Assembly: GCA_937891465.1 (NCBI GenBank)
Contig: CALAHF010000020.1
Location: 58,407 to 122,406 of the forward strand
DNA length: 64,000 nt
Direction of reading: 5' to 3'
Origin: an uncultured Verrucomicrobiales bacterium
GTDB taxonomy: Bacteria; Verrucomicrobiota; Verrucomicrobiia; Verrucomicrobiales; DEV007
Position numbers and translations under genes: made by a program. This document shows, one piece after another, positions 16,393 to 23,904 of this stretch; within the stretch, counting starts at the first letter, position 1; the number at the start of each line of letters is the position of its first letter. A model generated the notes under the pieces. It did no database searches. It was not told the DNA's origin and saw only the letters and a list, made by a program, of their open reading frames with translations.

Positions 16393-18774
16393 ATGAATCG
16401 TTTCAGATTGATAATTTTAGCGGCTGCTTTTTCGCCATCATTGATGGCTGTCGATTTTGCGCACGATGTCGTGCCCATCTTGAAAACCCATTGCGCGGAC
16501 TGTCATCTCGATGACAAAAAGAAGGGCGGCTTTTCGATGAACACGCGCGAGGATATTCTCGCGGGAAGTGAAAATGACACTGTCCTCGATCTTGGCCACG
16601 GTAGTAAAAGTTATTTGATCGAATTGCTGAAAACGGATGATTCCGATATCCAAATGCCACCAAAAGGCAATCGGGTTTCGCCGGAAGAAATTGCGATTCT
16701 GAAGAAGTGGATTGATGAAGGTTTAAAATGGGAGCCGGGTTTTGCATTCGGAAAGGCTGGCTGGGAGCCGCCGTTGAAGCCACGAACGGTGGACTTGCCG
16801 AAGGCTCAGAGTGAACGCAAAAATCCAATCGATCGAATTTTGGACACTTATTTGGCTTCGAAAAAAATTGAGGCTCCCAAGCAAGCTTCTGACGAAGTTT
16901 TTCTTCGGCGGGTGTTTCTTGATGTGATTGGGATTCTCCCCACCGAGGCAGAGCGGGCGGCATTTTTGAAAAACCCGAATCGCGATAAACTCATCGCGGA
17001 CGTGCTTGCTCGCGATGTCGATTACGCGGAGCATTGGCTTTCGTTTTGGAATGATTTGCTGCGAAACGACTATGCTGGAACGGGATTTATCGATGGCGGC
17101 CGCAAACAAATCACGGACTGGCTCTACGGAGCGCTGGTTCAAAACATGACCTACGATCAATTTGTGAGCGAGCTCGTGGCACCTCCATCAGATGGTTCTT
17201 CGGGCTTCATTTCGGGGATCAAATGGCGGGGAACGGTGAATGCGAGTCAGCGCCGTGAAATGCAGTTTTCGCAAAATCTGTCGCAGGTTTTTCTGGGGAT
17301 CAATATGAAGTGCGCGTCCTGTCACGACAGTTTTATCGATCGCTGGAAACTGGACGAAGCCTACGCGCTCGCCGCAATTATTGCTGAGGAGCCACTCGAA
17401 ATTCACCGTTGCGACAAGCCGCAGGGCAAAATGGCAAAAGCGGCGTGGATTTTTCCGGAGCTGGGCGGGATCGATGCGAACGCGCCGAAGGCAAAACGGC
17501 TAGAGCAGGTTGCAGGTTTGATGACGCATCGTGACAATGGCCGTTTTACCCGAACGATCGTGAATCGTATCTGGCATCGGATGATGGGCCGAGGAATTGT
17601 TCATCCGGTCGATGCAATGCACACCGAGCCTTGGAGCGAAGATTTGCTCGATTGGTTGGCCGAGGATTTTGCTGAAACTGGCTATGATTTGAAAAAGCTG
17701 ATTGCCCAAGTTGCCCAGTCGAAGGCTTACCAGTCCAAAATCGCGACGACGCCGACTGAGGTTGAATTGGTAGATGGTTACACTTATCGAGGCCCGATTG
17801 CGCGTCGGCTAACGGCGGAGCAATTTCTCGATAATGTGTGGCAGCTGACGAGCACGGCGCCGAATGCCCCGTTTACGACGGTGGCCCGCTACAAGGTCGA
17901 GCCCGGCGAATTTGATGACGTGATATTGACTGGGAAATGGATTTGGAAGCCAGGCGAGGCGACTCCTGCGGCGGGCGAAAAAGTGACCTTCCGAAAAAGT
18001 TTCACTCTCGAAGAAGTTCCAAAAAAAGCGATCGCGGTCGTGACGGTCGACAACTCATACGAGCTATGGGTAAACGGGAAAAAGCTGCGAGCCGATGACA
18101 ATTGGATGACGGTCGAGGGCGTGAACTTAAAGCCGGCATTGAAAAAGGGCGGCAATTTTATTCAGATCATCGCGACGAATGGCGGGAGCGGTCCGAATGC
18201 GGCGGGAGCCTATTTCGAAGCGGAAATCGATGGGAAGAAAATCGTCTCAGACGAATCCTGGAAATGGACTCCTAAGATTCCCGACGCCCGGGGCCGATTC
18301 GCTAAACCGCCGGAAGATTTCGCGCCTGTGAAAGTGATTAATGGAGCCATTTGGCAGAACCAAATTGCCGACGGTGCCCGCTCTGGCTTGGCGAATCGAA
18401 TCGCACCACCGGTCCGCGCCGCGCTGGTGAAAAGTGATTTGTTGATGCGTTCGCTGGGTCGTCCAAACCGTGAGCAAGTCGTCACCGTCAGGCCGGAAGA
18501 TCTCAGCACGTTGCAGGCAATCGACTTGGCAAACGGTTCTATTCTGTCGGGTTTGCTGCAACGCGGCGGAGCGGCGCTTGATTGTGAGTTCACCGGGAAA
18601 AATACGGATGAACTGGTTTCGAGCCTTTTTCTGCGAACGCTTTCGCGCAATCCAACAGCGGATGAAGCGGCCGTTCTGGCAGAAATTGTCGAGGCTCGCG
18701 AAAAGCGGAGTGAGGGAATTGAAGACCTGCTGTGGGCGGTCTTGATGCTGCCGGAATTTCAGCTGGTTCAGTGA
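16393..18774 (+). CDS. Planctomycete-type cytochrome c with DUF1549 and DUF1553 and an inserted carbohydrate-binding-like domain
   Basis: The start at 16393 gives a clean signal peptide (MNRFRLIILAAAFSPSLMA) and 793 residues. A PSC1-type heme motif C34-AD-C37-H38 lies in HDVVPILKTHCADCHLDDKK. DUF1549 follows (FLDVIGILPTEAER, LSFWNDLLRNDY), with a second CASCH at 307-311. DUF1553 follows this (NRIWHRMMGRGIVHPVD, ending LLWAVLMLPEFQLVQ). Between the DUF1553 blocks, about residues 515-640 (GKWIWKPGEATPAAGE ... YELWVNGKKLRADDNW) resemble the N-terminal jelly-roll of alpha-rhamnosidases. These exported proteins are expanded in Planctomycetes and Verrucomicrobia and are thought to act with secreted hydrolases. 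The inserted domain hints at glycan binding. Confidence 0.85.
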   Translation: MNRFRLIILAAAFSPSLMAVDFAHDVVPILKTHCADCHLDDKKKGGFSMNTREDILAGSENDTVLDLGHGSKSYLIELLKTDDSDIQMPPKGNRVSPEEIAILKKWIDEGLKWEPGFAFGKAGWEPPLKPRTVDLPKAQSERKNPIDRILDTYLASKKIEAPKQASDEVFLRRVFLDVIGILPTEAERAAFLKNPNRDKLIADVLARDVDYAEHWLSFWNDLLRNDYAGTGFIDGGRKQITDWLYGALVQNMTYDQFVSELVAPPSDGSSGFISGIKWRGTVNASQRREMQFSQNLSQVFLGINMKCASCHDSFIDRWKLDEAYALAAIIAEEPLEIHRCDKPQGKMAKAAWIFPELGGIDANAPKAKRLEQVAGLMTHRDNGRFTRTIVNRIWHRMMGRGIVHPVDAMHTEPWSEDLLDWLAEDFAETGYDLKKLIAQVAQSKAYQSKIATTPTEVELVDGYTYRGPIARRLTAEQFLDNVWQLTSTAPNAPFTTVARYKVEPGEFDDVILTGKWIWKPGEATPAAGEKVTFRKSFTLEEVPKKAIAVVTVDNSYELWVNGKKLRADDNWMTVEGVNLKPALKKGGNFIQIIATNGGSGPNAAGAYFEAEIDGKKIVSDESWKWTPKIPDARGRFAKPPEDFAPVKVINGAIWQNQIADGARSGLANRIAPPVRAALVKSDLLMRSLGRPNREQVVTVRPEDLSTLQAIDLANGSILSGLLQRGGAALDCEFTGKNTDELVSSLFLRTLSRNPTADEAAVLAEIVEAREKRSEGIEDLLWAVLMLPEFQLVQ

Positions 18775-18787
18775 GATTCGAGTTTCA

Positions 18788-18830
18788 CGATCGGATAGGG
18801 TTGATTCGTCGAGCAGACCCTATCAGATCG
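18788..18830. repeat. 21-bp unit repeat, locus D (inverted pair)
   Basis: Units 18788-18808 (reverse) and 18810-18830 (forward), 1-nt linker, preceded by a TTTCACGA flank that mirrors the TCGTGAAA found after forward units elsewhere. It lies 13 bp after the stop of the DUF1553 gene. Both units are somewhat diverged (GATAGGGT, ACCCTATCA). Confidence 0.85.
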
Positions 18831-18956
18831 AAAATTCTCAATATCGCGACTTTCCGTTTCCGCGTTGATCGGACCGCAATTTGACCATACCTTTATGGTT
18901 GGCGATTCGGCTGCCACTGGATTGCGTAAACGAAACACACTTTACGAAAAATAGAC

Positions 18957-20204
18957 ATGGCAAAGGAATGGTCGGGACGTCATCTCATCTACGGAAGCGC
19001 CGGTATGGCTGCTTCAGGTATGATGCAATCACAGGGAAGTTCAGATGCAGACGAGGAGGATTCTCCCGCGTTGCAGATTGCGCAGCGGGATGCATCGGGT
19101 GCCGGAGGTTTAAAAGCTGCCATTGTCGGCGAAACCGGCGGTGGGAATTACGGGCACGGGCTGGATCGTGTTTTTAACGACTTCGCTGGAGTGAATGTCA
19201 TTGCGGTGGTGGATCCTGACGAAAAAGGTCGCGAAGCTGTTCGGGAGAAGATGAATGCGCAACATGCCTACGCGGAATTCGAAGCCATGCTGGTGCAGGA
19301 AAAACCAGATCTTGTCAGCATTGCTTCGCAGTGGACAAATCAGCATTTTGAAATGGCAAAAGCGGCGCTTGTGTCCGGGGCGCATATTTTTGTGGAGGCT
19401 CCATTTACCCGCACGTTGGCAGAGGCGGATGAATTACTTGCCATTGCCGACCAGCGGGATTTGAAAATTGGCGTGGCTCATCAAATGAGCTGCGATCCTT
19501 ATATCTTGCGTTTCAAAGACATGGCCTATCGCCAAATTGGTGAACTCGTCGAGATGCGTGTTTTTGGAAAAATGAACGAGCATGCCGGAGGCGAAGACAG
19601 CCTCGTATTCGGTTCACACCTTTTTGACTTGGTTAGACTGTTTGCTGGTGAAGTCGAAAGCTGCTCAGCGCGGATCCGTTCCGAAGGACGCCCCGCGACG
19701 TTTGGGGATATACATGAGTCTCGCGATGAAAATCTTGGACCGCTTTTGGGCGACGACATCTACGCTCATCTTGCGATGGATTCCGGAGTGAACGTCACGT
19801 TTCAAAGCAGCAAGAAAATGCGTGAAATGGCGGGTCCATGGGGAATTGAGTTTGTCGGCACAAAATCGAAGGCACGACTTTTTGCGGATCAACCGCCGAC
19901 TTTTTCAGTTCAACGCGCGCCGGACTTTCGGGCAGTTGAGCGTGAAGACGTTTGGAAACGATGGCCCGAAGAAGAACCGTATCATAACGAAGTTGATGGG
20001 CTCTCAGGCCTTGCCACTGCAAACCGATTGGTCGTAAAAAATTGGCTGTCCGCCATCGCGAACAACAAGGAACCCCGCAGCTCCGGCTATCGCGCGATGA
20101 AATCATTGGAAATCATCCACGGCATTTGGGCGGCGGGTTTGACCGGTCAGCGAGTTCAGTTTCCGCTGATTGAACGGGAGCATCCCTTGGCGCCGACCGA
20201 TTAA
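18957..20204 (+). CDS. Gfo/Idh/MocA family oxidoreductase
   Basis: A 415-residue NAD(P)-dependent oxidoreductase. The Rossmann start is KAAIVGETGGGNYGHGLDRV at about residue 53. FVEAPFTRTLAEADELL stands where family members usually have the EKP motif, so the usual lysine is replaced. VAHQMSCDPYILRF leads into the substrate domain. Residues 1-30 (GRHLIYGSAGMAASGMM) look like a former Tat signal without the twin arginines, so export is doubtful. In this phylum such enzymes are abundant and often act on unusual sugars or inositols; the substrate is unknown. It ends 4 bp from the convergent ppk2 gene. Confidence 0.8.
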   Translation: MAKEWSGRHLIYGSAGMAASGMMQSQGSSDADEEDSPALQIAQRDASGAGGLKAAIVGETGGGNYGHGLDRVFNDFAGVNVIAVVDPDEKGREAVREKMNAQHAYAEFEAMLVQEKPDLVSIASQWTNQHFEMAKAALVSGAHIFVEAPFTRTLAEADELLAIADQRDLKIGVAHQMSCDPYILRFKDMAYRQIGELVEMRVFGKMNEHAGGEDSLVFGSHLFDLVRLFAGEVESCSARIRSEGRPATFGDIHESRDENLGPLLGDDIYAHLAMDSGVNVTFQSSKKMREMAGPWGIEFVGTKSKARLFADQPPTFSVQRAPDFRAVEREDVWKRWPEEEPYHNEVDGLSGLATANRLVVKNWLSAIANNKEPRSSGYRAMKSLEIIHGIWAAGLTGQRVQFPLIEREHPLAPTD

Positions 20205-20215
20205 TCTATTAATCG
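20198..20215. promoter_or_regulatory. Perfect inverted repeat spanning two convergent stop codons
   Basis: CGATTAAT (20198-20205) and ATTAATCG (20208-20215) are separated by CT. The arms contain the TAA stop of the oxidoreductase and the TAA stop of ppk2 on the other strand. There is no T-run, so this is at most a weak stem-loop for mRNA 3' ends. Confidence 0.4.
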
Positions 20216-21048
20216 ATCGTGATCGATTTTGGATCAAAATCGACGGGTGGATACTGCATGTTCAATTCGCGCAGTGTCCCGATGACGATCTGAGCCACGG
20301 CTAAATTGCGATACCATTTTCGGTCAGCAGGAATGACATACCACGGCACTGTTTCTGTGCTCGTTCGGCTGATTACATCATTGTAGGCGTCCATAAACTT
20401 CGGCCACAAGGCGCGGTCTTCGAGGTCGCTCGGATTGAATTTCCAGTTTTTCGCCGGTTCATCGAGTCGAGACTGAAGGCGGGCTTTTTGCTCATCGAGC
20501 GAAATATTGAGGAAAATTTTGATGATAGTTGTGCCTTCGTCAGTCAGCATTTGCTCAAAATTTCTGACGTGATCGTAACGCTTTGACCAGCGCTCTTCCG
20601 GATAAATGTCGCGAACCCGCACTGCCGTGATGTCTTCGTAATGGCTGCGGTTGAAAATCACCGTTTCGCCATTTCCGGGAGTCTCCTTGTGAACGCGCCA
20701 CAAATAATCGTGAGCCAATTCCCTACTGCTGGGCCTTTTAAACGAGGCAACGCGAATGCCTTGAGGGTCCATTTTATCGAAGACTGCACGAATTGTGCCG
20801 TCTTTACCGCCAGTATCCATCGCCTGAAAAACGACGAGTAATTTGTGTTTTCCCTCGGCGTAAAGTCGCGTTTGCAGCTCGTCGATTTCGTCTTCGAGGC
20901 TGTCGAAAAGGTCCTTCCCTTCACTTTTGCTGACGGGGAAAAGTGATTCGTCACGCGTTGGCAACGACTTCAAATCTACCGGAGTTCCCGGAGCAATTCG
21001 ATAAGGGTGATCGGCGGGATTCGGAACTTCGAGCAGACTTTTTGACAT
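20209..21048 (-). CDS. ppk2: Polyphosphate kinase 2 (PPK2)
   Basis: A 279-residue single-domain PPK2. Walker A is in VVFQAMDTGGKDGTIRAVF, the lid region reads FNRSHYEDITAVRVRDIYP, and VPWYVIPADRKWYRNLAVAQ closes the core; all are hallmarks. These enzymes transfer phosphate between polyphosphate and nucleotides. Single-domain forms mostly use polyphosphate to phosphorylate NDP or NMP. Subclass assignment from motifs alone is not safe. No ppk1 or ppx lies nearby. The start is the ATG at 21048; a MYG1-like gene ends 47 bp upstream on the same strand. Confidence 0.92.
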   Translation of the reverse strand: MSKSLLEVPNPADHPYRIAPGTPVDLKSLPTRDESLFPVSKSEGKDLFDSLEDEIDELQTRLYAEGKHKLLVVFQAMDTGGKDGTIRAVFDKMDPQGIRVASFKRPSSRELAHDYLWRVHKETPGNGETVIFNRSHYEDITAVRVRDIYPEERWSKRYDHVRNFEQMLTDEGTTIIKIFLNISLDEQKARLQSRLDEPAKNWKFNPSDLEDRALWPKFMDAYNDVISRTSTETVPWYVIPADRKWYRNLAVAQIVIGTLRELNMQYPPVDFDPKSITID

Positions 21049-21095
21049 ACGAATAACAAACGAAATTGCGGGCGATTCGTCAAACGAATGTCAGA

Positions 21096-21977
21096 TCATT
21101 TCACGTCAGATTCTTCACGCGCCATTTTTAGAAGCTCGCGAAGGCGCTCTGGATCGGCGGACGAAGTTTTTGCGATGAACCCGCGGTTGTGGGCAAAATG
21201 AACGTCGTCGCAACTTGATTCCAACGCGGAATATTCCATGCGCTTGTTGTCGTTGAATCGGGATAGACCGTAGCCTTCACCGCGTCGGTCGGGGTAAACC
21301 ATCGCGATAACCGATTCTTGTTTGCCCTGTTCTTCGATAAATTTTTCCAAACCGGAGGAGGCTTCTTCGGGCATTGGATCGGTTCGTGGCATGAACAACA
21401 CTTCGAATTCGCCGACAGCAGAATCGATCGTCCAGAATTGCGCGTGTTCGCCTATGAATTTCAGTCGCTTACGTAAATCACGCAGATACACGACCAAATC
21501 TTCACCGATCATTCGCATGATTTCCCAAATCGGCTCACCTGGCTTCAGTTCCGTGTGTTTGGCAAAGCGCCGCAGCAACGTGATGTCGATTGGCGAATTC
21601 AGTTTCCACAGGGTCTCGCGATCGACTCCGAGCCATTTCGCGGTGTCGACTGGGCCGGTGCAATCAAATCGCTCCGCTGTTTCGAGCCACGCGCAGAAAT
21701 TTTGTGCATCTTCGTAAAGCCCCTGATTTTGTAGCACCAGACTCAGCGCACAAATTGGCGGGCTGTCTTTTGGAAATTGGTGGTGATCAAAGTTATTGCG
21801 CTCGGGATCGTGCTCGTGGCCCACGTCGACGATGATCGTTCCGATGTCAGCAAGGTCTTCTTCAGTTGGTTCGCGGCGGACAATCGGCACGGCGTGCGAG
21901 TGAATCAGAACGCAGCAGGCGAGAAAATCGTCTTTGTGGGCGCCGCCCGGGTGGGTCAAAATTTGTTGGATGCTCAT
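21096..21977 (-). CDS. MYG1/UPF0160-like protein with DHH-type motif
   Basis: I place the start at 21977 (MSIQQILTHPGGAHKDDFLA), giving 293 residues; the frame is open 8 codons further. Conserved features are THPGGAHKDDFLACCVL at the N-terminus, IIVDVGHEHDPERNNFDHHQ (the DHH-like metal site) and a C-terminal HFAHNRGFIAKTSS. Eukaryotic MYG1 is an RNA 3'-5' exonuclease related to the DHH superfamily. Bacterial members are little studied, so a phosphoesterase or nuclease activity is inferred. It is transcribed with, and 47 bp before, ppk2. fxsA diverges from it across 94 bp. Confidence 0.7.
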   Translation of the reverse strand: MSIQQILTHPGGAHKDDFLACCVLIHSHAVPIVRREPTEEDLADIGTIIVDVGHEHDPERNNFDHHQFPKDSPPICALSLVLQNQGLYEDAQNFCAWLETAERFDCTGPVDTAKWLGVDRETLWKLNSPIDITLLRRFAKHTELKPGEPIWEIMRMIGEDLVVYLRDLRKRLKFIGEHAQFWTIDSAVGEFEVLFMPRTDPMPEEASSGLEKFIEEQGKQESVIAMVYPDRRGEGYGLSRFNDNKRMEYSALESSCDDVHFAHNRGFIAKTSSADPERLRELLKMAREESDVK

Positions 21978-22071
21978 CGTTTGGTGAGCCTCTTCTCTCA
22001 CACGATTGCCTGCGCGTCACCCCGATTTTTGAACGACGAAGCCTCTTTGGGAGTCTAAAGTTCCACGACCC

Positions 22072-22557
22072 ATGTTTCCGAAACTTCTTATCCTTTTTAT
22101 CGTCGTTCCGCTGATCGAACTGTATTTGTTCATGACAATCGGTGCTGAGATAGGCATTTTTCCGACAGTTGCGATTATCGTGGTGACCGGAGCCCTCGGG
22201 GCATGGCTCACCAGGCTACAGGGGCTGAAAACGTTGCGGAATTTTCAAAAAGCGACCAGTGAAGGCCGGATGCCGCATGAAGAAATTATGGACGGGCTGA
22301 TGATTCTCGTGGCTGGAGCGGTTTTGTTGACGCCGGGGTTTTTGACTGATGCGATCGGATTTTCGCTGCTGCTTCCCCCGGTTCGCGCGGTGGTTCGCAA
22401 ATTTCTCGGCGGGTATTTGAAATCACGAATTCACATCGTTGGAATGCCCACAGCAGATAATCCAGCTACCGCCCCACGTCGGGAAGATGTGGTGATTGAG
22501 GTGGAATCGGAAGTGATCGATGTTGATGTTGAAGTCGTGAAAGACCCGCAGCACTGA
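22072..22557 (+). CDS. fxsA: FxsA family membrane protein
   Basis: A 161-residue protein with the FxsA layout. A first helix (LLILFIVVPLIELYLFMTIG) is followed by a second (TVAIIVVTGALGAWLTRLQG), then AGAVLLTPGFLTDAIGFSLL and PPVRAVVRKFL. These are the conserved FxsA blocks. FxsA suppresses F-plasmid exclusion of phage T7 when overproduced; its normal role is unclear. The acidic tail (VIEVESEVIDVDVEVV) is extra. The stop is followed directly by a three-unit repeat locus. Confidence 0.9.
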   Translation: MFPKLLILFIVVPLIELYLFMTIGAEIGIFPTVAIIVVTGALGAWLTRLQGLKTLRNFQKATSEGRMPHEEIMDGLMILVAGAVLLTPGFLTDAIGFSLLLPPVRAVVRKFLGGYLKSRIHIVGMPTADNPATAPRREDVVIEVESEVIDVDVEVVKDPQH

Positions 22558-22561
22558 TTTA

Positions 22562-22636
22562 CGAACATACGGGGTTGGTTCATCGATCATACCCTATTGG
22601 TTCGTGGAACCCTTTCGAACATACCCTGTTGGATCG
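22562..22636. repeat. 21-bp unit repeat, locus E (three units)
   Basis: Units 22562-22582 (reverse, diverged core ACGGGGT), 22584-22604 (forward) and 22616-22636 (forward). The first linker is one T; the second is the 11-nt TGGAACCCTTT. A TGAAATTTTT flank ends the locus. It begins 4 bp after the fxsA stop. Confidence 0.9.
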
Positions 22637-22655
22637 TGAAATTTTTCTGAGACGT

Positions 22656-23444
22656 TCAAAGAAAAGGATCGTGTTCATCGGCTTTTTTCTTCGGCAGATT
22701 TTCCGGCGGACTGTATGGCAAGGAAGTTTCGCTAAAGATCAGTTTTCCATCATCCACTGTCCAGAATTGCGAGTAGTAATAGGCGATTGTAATAACAAAA
22801 TACTCGTAACTCCAATCGCCTACTAATGTCACGGTCCTGGTGCCTGCAATATTACGCAGAGCACTGTCGGTATTTTTCCACTCTACTTGGGTTGGTAATT
22901 CCAATTGAGTGTAATTTTTTGACTGTTTCAACTTCGCTTCCAAGAAGCTTGTAAAAACCTCTTCAGGAGGAAAAACATCGTAGACACCGCTGAATTCTAA
23001 AAAAATTAATCCGCTGAATGGTGAGTGATCGTCCCACTCTCTAAATCGCTCTTTCAATTCATCTTTTCGAGCGTTTTTAGGAAGGAAGAATAACTCTTCT
23101 TTTCCCGCCACAACTTCACATTCCAAAGCATCGGCTATTTCCGTCAACGCGAAAAAGTAGCTGTCGCCCCCATTTAGGTGAATTGTTTTCGAAGATGGCA
23201 AATTCATCTGTGGCCACGCTATATTTGGCCTGGTCCAGAAGTCTTCTCTTTCCACTCTCTTCTCGATCAATTCGTAAATCGTTTCGATTGCCTGAGTGCT
23301 GTGGATCTCAAGCTCAAGTTCTCTGGTTTCGAGGAATTCGATAGCGGTTGTTATACCTGTAACGTAATCTTCATTTTTATTTTTGCAGCCGTGCAGCATT
23401 ATGGCTCCACAAATTATCACAAGGGTTAGGTGAGGCAGTTTCAT
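22656..23444 (-). CDS. Hypothetical lipoprotein-like protein
   Basis: A 262-residue protein starting MKLPHLTLVIICGAIMLHGC. The hydrophobic stretch ending LHGC resembles a lipobox, although His at -2 is not ideal. The rest is alpha/beta with acidic charge and the motif GDWSYEYFVITIAYYYSQF near the end. No family is recognised. Base use seems slightly more AT-rich than the neighbours, as in orphan genes. It is on the same strand as the dead oxidoreductase fragment upstream (34 bp). Function unknown. Confidence 0.6.
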   Translation of the reverse strand: MKLPHLTLVIICGAIMLHGCKNKNEDYVTGITTAIEFLETRELELEIHSTQAIETIYELIEKRVEREDFWTRPNIAWPQMNLPSSKTIHLNGGDSYFFALTEIADALECEVVAGKEELFFLPKNARKDELKERFREWDDHSPFSGLIFLEFSGVYDVFPPEEVFTSFLEAKLKQSKNYTQLELPTQVEWKNTDSALRNIAGTRTVTLVGDWSYEYFVITIAYYYSQFWTVDDGKLIFSETSLPYSPPENLPKKKADEHDPFL

Positions 23445-23478
23445 TCAGTCTTCGTTTGATTTCCAAAAAATCACCAGC

Positions 23479-23808
23479 TTACTTGTTCGCAGCAGCAATC
23501 ACATCAACGTGTGGAAGCATGGCTTCGATGGTGTCGTACATTTCTACGTCTCAATCGTCGGTCAGTGTTTTTACAAAACCATCGACTCGGGTGTGGCTGG
23601 ATTCAATGTCGGGGCTGGATTGCGGGACGCCGGCGACGACTTTTCCTCCGGAGACGTCGCCGCTGTTGAGAATTTTTGTGGACGCCGTTGCATGGGACGT
23701 ATCGAGTCCAATCAGACCGATTTTTATCGGTTCAGAATCCTGCGCCTTCGCACAAAATTCGATTGGGAGTAAAAAAAGTGCATAAAACCAAAGTGTAAGC
23801 GTCTTCAT
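23479..23808 (-). pseudogene. Remnant of a secreted Gfo/Idh/MocA-type oxidoreductase
   Basis: Begins with a normal signal peptide (MKTLTLWFYALFLLPIEFCA) and the Rossmann start IKIGLIGLDTSHATASTKIL. It continues with PDIESSHTRVDGFVKTLTDD, which matches a known subgroup of secreted family members. A TGA at about 23536-23538 then interrupts the frame. Reading through it, the same frame continues as DVEMYDTIEAMLPHVDVIAA before a second stop at 23479, where about 250 more residues would be expected. So the gene has an in-frame stop and lost its 3' two-thirds. The first 85 codons could still be translated. Confidence 0.75.
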
Positions 23809-23904
23809 CGTTTAGGGGTTGTAACAGAAGGTGAACCTGTAGAGAATCTGAATCCGTGCCGGTTTTATGCCAGTGAACGGCTCCCTTGAACCTGTTTTTA
23901 TTTT

